64,000 nucleotides of DNA from Ignavibacteria bacterium (GTDB lineage: Bacteria; Bacteroidota; Ignavibacteria; Kapaibacteriales; Kapaibacteriaceae), in NCBI GenBank assembly GCA_016191145.1, contig JACPPD010000010.1, positions 241,588 to 305,587 on the forward strand, given 5' to 3'. The position numbers were made by a program, and so were the translations under genes. Positions 45,311 to 53,940 of this stretch are shown here, piece by piece (positions within the stretch are counted from its first letter, which is position 1; each line of letters begins with the position of its first letter). Under the pieces are notes generated by a model. That model was given only the letters and a program-made list of their open reading frames with translations, was not told the DNA's origin and did no database searches.

Positions 45311-46267
45311 GTGAACGCCGACGTAAAGATCGTCTCCGGCCGATCGAATCAGGAAATAGCATCAAAGATCGCACGGGCTTCGCATCGTGAGCTCTCCCAC
45401 GTAACCATTCGAAATTTTGCCGATGGGGAACTATGGGTAAAGTTCGAAGAAAACGTGCGTGGTGTCGATCTCTATATCGTTCAGTCGACTTTTGCGCCGT
45501 CCGATAACCTGATGGAATTATTGCTGCTGATCGATGCAGCTAAAAGAGCATCGGCACTTCGGATTACCGCCGTAATTCCGTACTTCGGATATGCCCGGCA
45601 AGACAGGAAGGACCAGCCGAGAGTGGCCATCACTGCCAAACTTGTTGCAAATCTGCTTACGCAGGCAGGAGCCAATCGGGTAATCACCATGGACATGCAT
45701 ACGCCGCAGTTGCAGGGCTTCTTCGATATCCCACTGGATCACTTGTACTCGTCGTCGGTAACCATCAATGTTATTCAAAAAATGGATCTCGGTAACGTGG
45801 TGGTTGCATCACCAGATGTGGGTGGAGTTAAAAATGCCCGCGCCTATGCCAAAATGCTTGGCGATGATATCGACCTTGTGGTTGTAGACAAGCGCAGACC
45901 GAAGCATAACGACGTTGAAGTGATGAATATTATCGGCGATGTTAAGGGCAGGAATGTGATCATCGTAGATGACTTAATCGACACCGGAACCACCTTCGTC
46001 AAGTGTGCCGAGGCGCTTCGTGGTAATGGAGCCGAGACCATAATCGGAATGTGCACACATGCTGTATTCAGTAATGATGCTGTAAGGAAGATAAGCAGCT
46101 CTGGCGCAGTCAGCAAGGTCTTCGTCACCGATACAATTCCATTAACAAGCACAAATCCTAAAATTGAAGTCATTAGCGTTGCCGGACTGTTTGCCGAAGC
46201 AATCATCCGCACGCACGAAAACCAGTCAATCAGTTCTTTGTTTGAAAAGGCCGAGAGCTTGACCTAA
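45311..46267 (+). CDS. prs: Ribose-phosphate pyrophosphokinase (PRPP synthetase)
   Basis: Makes PRPP from ribose 5-phosphate and ATP for purine, pyrimidine, histidine and (here) DPPR synthesis. 318 residues from GTG with AAAGGA 8 bases upstream. Conserved parts: FADGELWVKFEENVRG, PYFGYARQDRKDQPR (flexible catalytic loop), ITMDMHTPQLQGFF, VVASPDVGGVKNA and the PRPP loop VIIVDDLIDTGTTF. It forms a unit with rplY. Confidence 0.97.
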   Translation: MNADVKIVSGRSNQEIASKIARASHRELSHVTIRNFADGELWVKFEENVRGVDLYIVQSTFAPSDNLMELLLLIDAAKRASALRITAVIPYFGYARQDRKDQPRVAITAKLVANLLTQAGANRVITMDMHTPQLQGFFDIPLDHLYSSSVTINVIQKMDLGNVVVASPDVGGVKNARAYAKMLGDDIDLVVVDKRRPKHNDVEVMNIIGDVKGRNVIIVDDLIDTGTTFVKCAEALRGNGAETIIGMCTHAVFSNDAVRKISSSGAVSKVFVTDTIPLTSTNPKIEVISVAGLFAEAIIRTHENQSISSLFEKAESLT

Positions 46268-46299
46268 CAGAGTATATCAAAATATCCCAGGGTGAATAG

Positions 46300-46908
46300 A
46301 TGAGTCAAATCGTTCTCAAAGCAAAACAGCGGCAGGCTGGCAGGAGTGCATCAAAGCAGCTCCGTCGCGAAGGTAAGGTTCCCGGAGTGTACTATTCCAA
46401 CAGTCATGACCCAATACATTTCTCTGTTGACACACTTGACCTGCGGTCGATCGTGTATACTGCAGAGGCTAAGGTGGTTAGTCTGCAATTTGATGATGAT
46501 AAGGGGCTTCCATGCATTTTAAAAGATGTTACATTTGACCCCATCACGGATAAAATCATTCATCTGGACTTTCTTGGTGTATCTGCGGGACAAAAAATCA
46601 CAGTGGAAATTCCAATTCACCTCATTGGGACCTCTGCCGGTGTCCGAGATGGCGGGATTGTTGAACACGTCATGCACAAAGCTCACGTGCTTGTTGATCC
46701 GTTAAAGATGCCGGAACATATCGATGTTGACATTACAAATCTTCAAATTAATTCTTCGATTCACATCGAAGATATTAGCGTAGAAGGCGTGGAGTTTGAG
46801 GAAAAGCCCGAAGCCGTTATCGTTACGTGCACACCGCCAAAGACCCATATAGAAGAAACTCCGTCGGCAGAAATACCCGAAGTGCCAGAAGTTAAAGCAA
46901 CTGAATAA
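46300..46908 (+). CDS. rplY: 50S ribosomal protein L25 (Ctc form)
   Basis: 5S rRNA-binding ribosomal protein with the extra TL5/Ctc C-terminal domain, 202 residues. N-terminal block VLKAKQRQAGRSASKQLRREGKVPGVYY (quoted around residues 4-31 in parts) and IIHLDFLGVSAGQKITVEIP, then the C-terminal beta domain with DGGIVEHVMHKAHVLVDPLK and an acidic tail. A terminator follows at 46961. Confidence 0.93.
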   Translation: MSQIVLKAKQRQAGRSASKQLRREGKVPGVYYSNSHDPIHFSVDTLDLRSIVYTAEAKVVSLQFDDDKGLPCILKDVTFDPITDKIIHLDFLGVSAGQKITVEIPIHLIGTSAGVRDGGIVEHVMHKAHVLVDPLKMPEHIDVDITNLQINSSIHIEDISVEGVEFEEKPEAVIVTCTPPKTHIEETPSAEIPEVPEVKATE

Positions 46909-46960
46909 CTGCCCACCGAGCTTGCACACGTGCCTGCCCCTTACACTCAATTGAATTGTT

Positions 46961-46987
46961 GAAAGGAGTCCCTTCGGGCTCCTTTTT
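46961..46987 (+). terminator. Rho-independent terminator of prs-rplY
   Basis: GGAG-T-CCC-TTC-GGG-CTCC followed by six T, 53 bases after the rplY stop; the classical form. In the 360-base gap up to ispG I otherwise see only the palindrome at 47195. Confidence 0.85.
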
Positions 46988-47194
46988 TATGTCTGAACTA
47001 AGCAGAAGAATAGTGCAAAAAAAAACCCGGAGAAATAAAGACTCCAGGTATGAGCATCTAGCGCGGCACTCAGGGGAGAGAGCATCGCTCAACTCAAGAT
47101 CAAAGTTATTGCTTCTTATGGATAATGGCAAAAATTCATTTTAACTCTTGCGCCAGAAAATCAGTTTTTTATGCGGCAAATTAGCCGGAAAACC

Positions 47195-47222
47195 ATGCCG
47201 GGTATCAAGAGATACCCGGCAT
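47195..47222. repeat. 28 bp perfect palindrome (TGCCGGG family), third copy
   Basis: Same 12 bp arms as at 19909 and 19954 but loop AAGA, i.e. inverted. It lies downstream of the gap-pgk-rhomboid-ispG unit, 46 bases past the ispG stop. Confidence 0.9.
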
Positions 47223-47268
47223 CATGATTTCTTTAGTTGCCGACTGGCATGTTCCCCGCGAGTTTTAT

Positions 47269-49140
47269 CTACTCCCGGTCAATCCATCTGCCATCATCTT
47301 TAATAATCTTAATCAGCTCTGTAACGGCTTCCGCAGTGGGCACGTTGCGCTTGACGATCGTCTGCCCCTTGTACAAGGTGATGCGCTCGGGTCCAGAGCC
47401 AACATATCCGTAATCTGCATCGGCCATTTCGCCGGGACCGTTGACGATGCATCCCATGACGCCAATTTTTACACTTTTTAGATGATCGGTATGTGAGCGA
47501 ATTAGGCTTGTTGTCTCTTGGAGGTCGAACATTGTTCTTCCGCACGAGGGGCAGCTTACGTATTCAGTCTTTGTCATTCGCGTTCGTGTTGCCTGTAGTA
47601 TTCCCAGAGGCAATGCAACATGTCTGCCAATCATGATACCGTTGCCATATCCATCAATAAAAATGCCGCCAACATCCGACGAAGCATTCAACAAAAACTC
47701 GTCGGCATCTGCAGCATAGGGATTATATCGGACAACAACAGGTGTGTGAACGCCGTTGTCTTCAAGCCGATGGAAAGCCGAACGTACGTTGCTATACCAC
47801 GAAGAATCGTTACCATGTAAAAGCAAAACTGCTGTGTGGTCGCTCCCAACTGCTGTCATCAAATCATCAGTTAAATCTTTTGCAGAGCAAGAAATCACAT
47901 TCATAACTGAATGATGCGTGCCTTCGGCAAGATATTGTTCCTTGGTAAAGAGAGGCACACAAAACAATTTATCCGGCACATTTACCCAAGCCGGAAAATC
48001 AACAACCTGTCGAATTCCTCCTGGCGCCATAAATGGTAGGGGGCTGGCACCGACATATACGAATTCGGCAGCCTGATCGCGCATCACCCATTTATCGGAT
48101 AGGGAATCGTAAACATGACCAAGCGAAGACAGATCGTTATAATTATTTACCTTTTCATTCGATACGTCTACAAATAAGCGGGGAACGTTATCGCCGCCAA
48201 TTGATGCCACGTGCGTTGTTACCCGACGATGAAAGCCTAATGATGGGTGCAGCGACGTTTGAAATACATTGCGATGTCTATGTGCCAGAGCCGCGGCCAC
48301 AGGAACCTCCGCTTCGGGTTCTTCTGTGAGAGAAACGCGTATCGTATCGCCAAGACCATCTTCCAGAAGGGTTCCGATACCAGCTGCGCTTTTAATTCTA
48401 CCGTCGTCACCATCGCCAGCCTCCGTAACACCCAGGTGGAGCGGATAGGGTTTCAAATGTTCTTCAGTTAAACGGTGTGCCAACAATCTGTAAGCTTGAA
48501 CCATGACGACTGGATTGCTGGACTTCATTGAAAGGACAATGTTGTGGTACCCTTCATCTTCGGCAATACGGAGGAATTCAAGCGCCGATTCGACCATGCC
48601 AGTTGGATTATCGCCATAACGGTTTACAATTCTATCGCTGAGAGATCCGTGATTTGTACCGATACGCATTGCTGTTCCATATTCCTTACAGATGCGAACA
48701 AGAGGTACAAACCTGGTTCTGATTCGATCTAATTCCGCAGCATACGATGCATCATCATATTCAACAACAGCGAACTGTTTTTTATCGGCGAAATTCCCAG
48801 GATTGATCCTAACTTTTTCTACAATTCGCGCGGCAACTTCAGCGGCATTTGGTGTGAAGTGTATGTCGGCTACAAGAGGCGTATGATAGCCCCTTTCATG
48901 AAGTCCATCACGGATGTTTTGAAGATTTTTTGCTTCTCTAATTGAGGGGGCTGTAATGCGCACAAGCTCGCATCCGGCGTTGATCATCCGAATCGTCTGT
49001 TCGATTGTTGCCAGCGTGTCCATCGTGTTAGTCGTCGTCATCGACTGAACGCGAATGGCGTGCATCGAACCGACCGACAGCTCGCCGATTCGCACTTCAA
49101 TTGTGGGTCGTCGCATGCCGATGGTGGCTGCAAAAGTCAT
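47269..49140 (-). CDS. ispG: 4-hydroxy-3-methylbut-2-enyl diphosphate synthase IspG (long form)
   Basis: Penultimate step of the MEP isoprenoid pathway, which also supplies the decaprenyl carrier used by DprE enzymes. At 623 residues it is the long form of Bacteroidota, Chlamydiae and plants, with an inserted domain (about 270-500) between the TIM barrel (VQSMTTTNTMDTLATIEQT at the start) and the 4Fe-4S domain (CPSCGRTMFDLQETT near 528, and CIVNGPGEMADADYG near 563). It overlaps the rhomboid gene by 4 bp. Confidence 0.96.
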   Translation of the reverse strand: MTFAATIGMRRPTIEVRIGELSVGSMHAIRVQSMTTTNTMDTLATIEQTIRMINAGCELVRITAPSIREAKNLQNIRDGLHERGYHTPLVADIHFTPNAAEVAARIVEKVRINPGNFADKKQFAVVEYDDASYAAELDRIRTRFVPLVRICKEYGTAMRIGTNHGSLSDRIVNRYGDNPTGMVESALEFLRIAEDEGYHNIVLSMKSSNPVVMVQAYRLLAHRLTEEHLKPYPLHLGVTEAGDGDDGRIKSAAGIGTLLEDGLGDTIRVSLTEEPEAEVPVAAALAHRHRNVFQTSLHPSLGFHRRVTTHVASIGGDNVPRLFVDVSNEKVNNYNDLSSLGHVYDSLSDKWVMRDQAAEFVYVGASPLPFMAPGGIRQVVDFPAWVNVPDKLFCVPLFTKEQYLAEGTHHSVMNVISCSAKDLTDDLMTAVGSDHTAVLLLHGNDSSWYSNVRSAFHRLEDNGVHTPVVVRYNPYAADADEFLLNASSDVGGIFIDGYGNGIMIGRHVALPLGILQATRTRMTKTEYVSCPSCGRTMFDLQETTSLIRSHTDHLKSVKIGVMGCIVNGPGEMADADYGYVGSGPERITLYKGQTIVKRNVPTAEAVTELIKIIKDDGRWIDRE

Positions 49141-50063
49141 ATCTGACGGCTTACTTCGAAGAGAATTCTCTTCTCCTTTTCAGTTAGACTGTGATACCCT
49201 GCCTGTGAGATTTTGTCGAGGATTGCATCGATTTGCTCTTGTGTTATGCGTTCGCCATCAATGATAAATCTTGTTAGCGTTCCTGCAGGTTCTGGAGGCT
49301 CAGGCTGGGAATGTGTTTGAGATCGGCGCGAAGAGAGTGGCTCAGTTGGGAGGTCGCGAAACTCAGCTTCGACGTATTGTGGCCGACGTCGGCTGCGTGC
49401 AGAGCCTTTACGCTCAATCACTCGAAACAGGGGCTCGCCAAACTTCAGCATCAGGAAACCACCCAAGGCTCCGCCGAGGTGGGCAAAGTGAGCAACACCA
49501 TCGCCGGAACTGGTAACACCAAGCACAAGATCGAGAGCTGCGTACATCAGAACGAAAATTCTTGCAGGTATTGGAAAAAAGATTGGAAACATCATTACAG
49601 GCCTATCGGGAAAGATGAGTCCAAACGCCAGCAGCACACCCATGATTGAACCGGATGCGCCTACAGTTGGAGCTGCAGCCGAACCGAGCATCGGTGAAAT
49701 GATGATATGGACAATTGCAGCCGAGACTCCTGCAAGAGTATAGTAGGTAGCAAATCTCCGTGTGCCCCAAATATTCTCGAGCTCCATGCCAAACATCCAG
49801 AGTGCAAGCATGTTGAAGAAAATGTGCCCGAATCCACCGTGGAGGTATTGATAGGTTATCACCTGCCAAGGCATAAATCCTCTGTCGAGAGGCCACAAGG
49901 CAAACATACTTATCAGCGTGTCGCTTAACGAAACGCCTTGATAGGTGAGCCCCACAGAGAACATGCTCGTTAAAAGGAATATTCCAACATTAACGAAGAG
50001 AAGAAATTTTATAAATGGTGGGAAGACGCTAAAACCGCGTCCGCCGGGAAAAGCAGGTGACAT
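49137..50063 (-). CDS. Rhomboid-family intramembrane serine protease
   Basis: A 308-residue integral membrane protease. Six helices; the catalytic serine is in GASGSIMGVL (about 137) and the histidine in VAHFAHLGGALGGF (about 188), with the helix-1 loop motif YQYLHGGFGHIFFNMLALW before. After the membrane part comes a cytoplasmic tail with a P/S-rich linker and an end domain ITQEQIDAILDKISQAGYHS...EKEKRILFEVS, typical of Bacteroidota rhomboids. Substrates unknown. Between pgk (3-base gap) and ispG in one unit. Confidence 0.93.
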   Translation of the reverse strand: MSPAFPGGRGFSVFPPFIKFLLFVNVGIFLLTSMFSVGLTYQGVSLSDTLISMFALWPLDRGFMPWQVITYQYLHGGFGHIFFNMLALWMFGMELENIWGTRRFATYYTLAGVSAAIVHIIISPMLGSAAAPTVGASGSIMGVLLAFGLIFPDRPVMMFPIFFPIPARIFVLMYAALDLVLGVTSSGDGVAHFAHLGGALGGFLMLKFGEPLFRVIERKGSARSRRRPQYVEAEFRDLPTEPLSSRRSQTHSQPEPPEPAGTLTRFIIDGERITQEQIDAILDKISQAGYHSLTEKEKRILFEVSRQI

Positions 50064-50066
50064 GAG

Positions 50067-51257
50067 TTATTTGTTTAATGCTGCAACACCGGGCAGCGTT
50101 TTTCCTTCGAGGAATTCAAGAGAGGCTCCACCGCCCGTAGAAACGTGTGTGACGGACGTAGATAAACCGAATTGCGAAATGGCAGCTGCACTGTCTCCTC
50201 CTCCAACTATGGTAATTGATCCCTTTCTTGTTGCTTCGGCCATTGCGTTGGCAACAGCTCTCGTTCCGTGCGAAAAATTAGGCATTTCGAATACACCCAT
50301 CGGACCATTCCATACAACAGTACCTGCGTTTGCGATTAACGAAGTATACATTTCAACTGTTGATAGACCTATATCCATTCCCATCCAATTCGACGGTATG
50401 TGATCAACGTCAACCATTTGCGTTTTCGCATCGTTGGAAAACGAATCAGCCACAACTGCGTCGACTGGTACAGCAAGATTAACACCCAGTGTCCGTGCTG
50501 TATCGAGGAGGGTCTTCGCAATTTCAATTCGATCTTCCTCGACTATCGATGTTCCGATCTCCTTTCCCATTGCTTTCAGGAATGTATACATCATTCCTCC
50601 GCCGATAAGAATTGAATCACACTTCCTAAGCAGTGAGGAGATTACGTCGATTTTGCCGCTGATCTTTGAACCTCCCAGGATGCTGACGAATGGACGCTGT
50701 GGCTTTTCGAGAGCGCTACCTAGATATTGCAACTCCTTCAGCATCAGCAATCCGGCGCAAACTGTGTCGAACAAAGCTGCTACTCCGCTCGTGCTGGAAT
50801 GTGCTCTGTGTGCTGTTCCAAAAGCATCGTTGCAATACACATCGCCCAACCCACGCAGCGACTTGCAAAAGACAGGATCGTTGTCTTCTTCCTCGGCATG
50901 AAACCGAAGGTTTTCCAGCAGGATGATTTGAGTTGGCTCCGCGGTCCGGACAAGATCTTCAACTTCTTTACCAATACAGTCTGGTGCAAACAGAACTTCT
51001 CTGTGTGTTAAGTCCGCAAGGCGCTCAGCAACCGGATTCAGAGAATATTTTTCGTCGCGTCTACCTTTTGGTCTTCCCAGGTGAGACATGAGAACGGGTA
51101 TGCCACCGCGTGAAACAATAGATTCAATTGTTGGAAGCGATTCACTGATCCGTGTGTCATCGGTGATGCGACGTTGTTCATCTTGGGGGACGTTAAAATC
51201 AACTCTTGTCAATATTTTTTTGCCCCTTACATCAACGTCATTAATCGACCTGATCAC
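50067..51257 (-). CDS. pgk: Phosphoglycerate kinase
   Basis: Glycolytic enzyme making ATP from 1,3-bisphosphoglycerate. I start at the GTG of MIRSINDVDVRGKKIL, which overlaps the gap stop (GTGA), giving 396 residues; the longer open frame at 51305 extends into gap. Motifs: TRVDFNVPQDE, LMSHLGRPKG, ENLRFHAEEE, ILGGSKISGKI, WNGPMGVFE and the nucleotide-binding IVGGGDSAAAI. Confidence 0.96.
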   Translation of the reverse strand: MIRSINDVDVRGKKILTRVDFNVPQDEQRRITDDTRISESLPTIESIVSRGGIPVLMSHLGRPKGRRDEKYSLNPVAERLADLTHREVLFAPDCIGKEVEDLVRTAEPTQIILLENLRFHAEEEDNDPVFCKSLRGLGDVYCNDAFGTAHRAHSSTSGVAALFDTVCAGLLMLKELQYLGSALEKPQRPFVSILGGSKISGKIDVISSLLRKCDSILIGGGMMYTFLKAMGKEIGTSIVEEDRIEIAKTLLDTARTLGVNLAVPVDAVVADSFSNDAKTQMVDVDHIPSNWMGMDIGLSTVEMYTSLIANAGTVVWNGPMGVFEMPNFSHGTRAVANAMAEATRKGSITIVGGGDSAAAISQFGLSTSVTHVSTGGGASLEFLEGKTLPGVAALNK

Positions 51258-52243
51258 CGTGCCACCCTCATCAGCAAGTCGACGATGCGGTTGGAATATC
51301 CCCATTCGTTATCGTACCAGCCAACAACCTTAACGGTGTTCCCGCTAACCATCGTGAGGCTAGAATCAAAAATGCAAGAATGGGAATTACCAATAATGTC
51401 GCTGGAAACCAATTGATCCTCCGTATACTCTAGTATTCCCAGCATCGACGTATTGGCAGCCTCGCGAAATGCTGCATTTACATCATCCTTGGATGGCGTT
51501 TTGGACAATACAACCGTTAGGTCGGTAACAGAGCCATCTGAAACCGGAACACGAAATGCCAAACCATCGAGACGTCCTTTTACTTCCGGTATCACCTCGC
51601 TAACTGCCTTAGCTGCACCTGTTGTGGTTGGTATGATGTTCATAGCAGCAGCTCGTGTACGGCGCAGGTCCTTATGTGGAAGGTCGAGAATGTTTTGGTC
51701 GTTAGTGTATGCGTGAACAGTTGTCATGAATCCGCGCTCGATGCCAAAAGCATCATTCAACACCTTTACCATAGGAGCGAGGCAGTTTGTTGTGCACGAC
51801 GCATTTGAGAGCGTCTTTTCCTTGCCTGTGAGGAGGTCTTCGTTAACGCCGAGAACTACAGACGCATCGAGGGCATCCTTTGCAGGTGCCGTCAATATTA
51901 CTTTTTTTGCATGCTTAAGATGTTTTTCGCAGTCGGCCTTGGTTGTAAACTTTCCGGTTGACTCAACGACGATATCAATATCTGACCACGGAAGATTTTC
52001 AATTTGTTTTTCGGCCGTAATTGCAGTCTTATCGCCGTTTACGATAAGGTTGTTGCCATCGATGCTTACAACACCACTAAAGCGGTGGTGTGTTGAATCA
52101 AATTTGAGAAGATGGGCAAGTGTCTTTGCGTCGGTAAGGTCGTTAATCCCCACTACGTCGACATCCAGATTATTGTCCTTGATGATTCTAAAAACAAGCC
52201 GACCGATTCGGCCAAAACCGTTGATGGCAATGCGGATAGACAT
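51254..52243 (-). CDS. gap: Glyceraldehyde-3-phosphate dehydrogenase
   Basis: Starts at the ATG of MSIRIAINGFGRIGRLVF (52243); the frame extends 12 codons upstream without conservation. 329 residues. NAD fold plus the catalytic cysteine in LSNASCTTNCLAPMVKVL and the histidine in TTVHAYTNDQN; NEWGYSNR near the end is intact. First gene of gap-pgk-rhomboid-ispG. A TATTTTTG box at 52307-52300 is the likely promoter. Confidence 0.97.
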   Translation of the reverse strand: MSIRIAINGFGRIGRLVFRIIKDNNLDVDVVGINDLTDAKTLAHLLKFDSTHHRFSGVVSIDGNNLIVNGDKTAITAEKQIENLPWSDIDIVVESTGKFTTKADCEKHLKHAKKVILTAPAKDALDASVVLGVNEDLLTGKEKTLSNASCTTNCLAPMVKVLNDAFGIERGFMTTVHAYTNDQNILDLPHKDLRRTRAAAMNIIPTTTGAAKAVSEVIPEVKGRLDGLAFRVPVSDGSVTDLTVVLSKTPSKDDVNAAFREAANTSMLGILEYTEDQLVSSDIIGNSHSCIFDSSLTMVSGNTVKVVGWYDNEWGYSNRIVDLLMRVAR

Positions 52244-52299
52244 GAAATCCTCTACAGTTCCAAAAAGAGTGATAGACAAGTTGTGTTGAATTCAGACGG

Positions 52300-52307
52300 C
52301 AAAAATA
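52300..52307 (-). promoter_or_regulatory. Possible promoter -7 box (TATTTTTG) of gap
   Basis: Perfect TAnnTTTG on the minus strand, 56 bases before the gap ATG; would leave a leader of about 50 bases. No TTG at the expected distance. Confidence 0.4.
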
Positions 52308-52433
52308 CCAATACACAGCCGACGCAGAGGCATATCTATTTTCTTTGGTAAGATCTCATTTTGGGAAACATCTTCAGTTGAGAGCGCCACTGTTTTTGAG
52401 TTACAACAGGTTAAGGGTCTATTGATGAATCTT

Positions 52434-52500
52434 TCCCGGCATGTTACCCGGCAGCATATGTCTCCCGGCATGTTACCCGGCAGCATATGCCTCCCGGCAA
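52434..52500 (-). repeat. Tandem 29 bp repeats (TGCCGGG array, locus B)
   Basis: About 2.3 units of the same 29 bp repeat as at 22391, here reading on the minus strand (period measured between TGTTACCCGG at 52442 and 52471). In that orientation the next downstream gene is gap. In the 279-base gap between gap and ruvC I see only this array and the promoter box. Confidence 0.88.
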
Positions 52501-52522
52501 GTTCAAGGTAATTGAGGCACGG

Positions 52523-53077
52523 CTACCTTTTCCTGCGCTGCACGAATTCCGACCATGCAGCTCTCCGACCACCGGGCTTCCGATGCTTGATGATTGGTGT
52601 GGGCCGGCCCATGTTGATTGCATGACAAATGGCTACGGCAAGGGCATCCGTGGCATCGAGAAATTCGGGTGATTCGGTGAGCTTGAGGATTGAGCTTACC
52701 ATGTGGCTTACCTGAACCTTCGATGCACTGCCCCTTCCCGTTACACTTCGTTTGATTTGCATCGGTGTGTATTCAGTGGGTAGCAGACCGCCTTCTGCAC
52801 ACGCTAGCATTGCCACTCCCCGAGCGTGAGCAAGCTGGACGAGCGATTTGACATTCTTGGAGTGAAAAACCATTTCGAGTGCGCATTCGTCCGGCACGGA
52901 ACGCTGAATAACGGAGCCGAGACGTTCGTGGATTTCACGCAGGCGTTCGGGGAAATGCGATTTGTAACGCTTTACATGAACGACGCCAAACTCAACAAGG
53001 GTGATGGCAGAACCCCTTACGTCGATGACTCCATATCCGCAGACAACCGAACCAGGATCGATACCAAGGATACGCAT
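52523..53077 (-). CDS. ruvC: Holliday junction resolvase RuvC
   Basis: Cuts four-way junctions after RuvAB migration. 184 residues; RNase-H-like fold starting MRILGIDPGSVVCGYGVI with the first catalytic aspartate, the glutamate in ALEMVFHSKNVKSLVQLAHA, and ATDALAVAICHA with the final acidic residue. A basic tail (RKPGGRRAAWSEFVQRRKR) extends past the usual end. It begins 3 bases after yebC, the common yebC-ruvC pair. Confidence 0.96.
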   Translation of the reverse strand: MRILGIDPGSVVCGYGVIDVRGSAITLVEFGVVHVKRYKSHFPERLREIHERLGSVIQRSVPDECALEMVFHSKNVKSLVQLAHARGVAMLACAEGGLLPTEYTPMQIKRSVTGRGSASKVQVSHMVSSILKLTESPEFLDATDALAVAICHAINMGRPTPIIKHRKPGGRRAAWSEFVQRRKR

Positions 53078-53080
53078 GGA

Positions 53081-53851
53081 TTAACCCGCGCTTTCGACTG
53101 CCTCGTCGTCGATCTCGGCATTATTGTAAACATTCTGAACATCGTCGTTTTCATCGAATACATCAAGCATGCTGATGAGCTTCGAGGCAATGTCTGTATC
53201 GGTAATCTCAACTGTCGTGTTGGGCTGGTAAACCAAACGCTGACCAATTATGCGTATGTCTCGTTGGCCGGATGTAAACACAGAAGCTTGCACAAGAGAC
53301 TTGGCAACGGTACCTAATTGATCGGGACGGCAGTGGATGATGGCTCCATCATCAATTTGTATAACATCTGCTGCGCCAACTTCGATCCCTATCTCCAGCA
53401 GTTCGTCCTCCGATGCGTTTGACTCTACATGGATTTCACCGGAACGACTAAAATTCCACCCGACGGAATTTGTCTCGCCGAGGTTGCCGCCGTATTTCGA
53501 AAATGTTGCACGTACTTCCTGCACCGTTCGATTGCGGTTCTCCGTTGTGCATTCAACCAGAATGGCGACGCCACCGGGACCATACCCTTCCAGAAGAATG
53601 TCGTCGTACGTTGCACCTTCGATTTCTCCCGTACCTCGCTGAATTGCTCGCTTGATATTGTCCATCGGCATCGAAACTGCCCGTGCATTGTCGATGGCCA
53701 TGCGCAAGCGCGCATTCGCATCAGGATCGGCACCACCTAAACGTGCAGCCACGATGATCTCCTTGGAAGCCTTGGTGAAAAGCTTGCCTCGCTTTGCATC
53801 GACAGCCGCTTTCCGATGCTTGATGTTAGCCCATTTTGAATGTCCGGACAT
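53081..53851 (-). CDS. yebC: YebC/PmpR-family protein
   Basis: A 256-residue member of the family studied as transcription regulator and, more recently, as a translation factor relieving ribosome stalling. MSGHSKWANIKHRKAAVDAKRGKLF (first 25 residues, nearly invariant), then GGADPDANARLRMAIDNARA, MPMDNIKRAIQRGTG and GYGPGGVAILVE are all present. A TACTTTTG box ends 4 bases before the ATG. Confidence 0.95.
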   Translation of the reverse strand: MSGHSKWANIKHRKAAVDAKRGKLFTKASKEIIVAARLGGADPDANARLRMAIDNARAVSMPMDNIKRAIQRGTGEIEGATYDDILLEGYGPGGVAILVECTTENRNRTVQEVRATFSKYGGNLGETNSVGWNFSRSGEIHVESNASEDELLEIGIEVGAADVIQIDDGAIIHCRPDQLGTVAKSLVQASVFTSGQRDIRIIGQRLVYQPNTTVEITDTDIASKLISMLDVFDENDDVQNVYNNAEIDDEAVESAG

Positions 53852-53855
53852 ACTG

Positions 53856-53863
53856 CAAAAGTA
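53856..53863 (-). promoter_or_regulatory. Promoter -7 box (TACTTTTG) of yebC
   Basis: On the minus strand a perfect TAnnTTTG with CAGT between it and the ATG. It directly follows the hairpin at 53865-53892, so the box doubles as that hairpin's T-rich tail. Confidence 0.5.
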
Positions 53864-53864
53864 A

Positions 53865-53892
53865 CACCCCCTGTCTGTTACAGCAGGGGGTG
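53865..53892 (-). terminator. Hairpin between the T9SS-type dehydrogenase gene and yebC
   Basis: CACCCCCTG and CTG arms paired with CAG and CAGGGGGTG around TTA, with one bulged base. On the minus strand it is followed by TTACTTTT; it likely ends the transcript of the upstream gene (53941-55392). Confidence 0.65.
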
Positions 53893-53940
53893 ATTCTTTT
53901 AGTAAAATTTTTGAGAATCTACGCCAGTAGAACGAACAAG

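Noticed and set aside
46989..47144. 51-codon frame right after the prs-rplY terminator
   Set aside because: It starts at the terminator's T run, has no ribosome site and a random-looking, basic composition.
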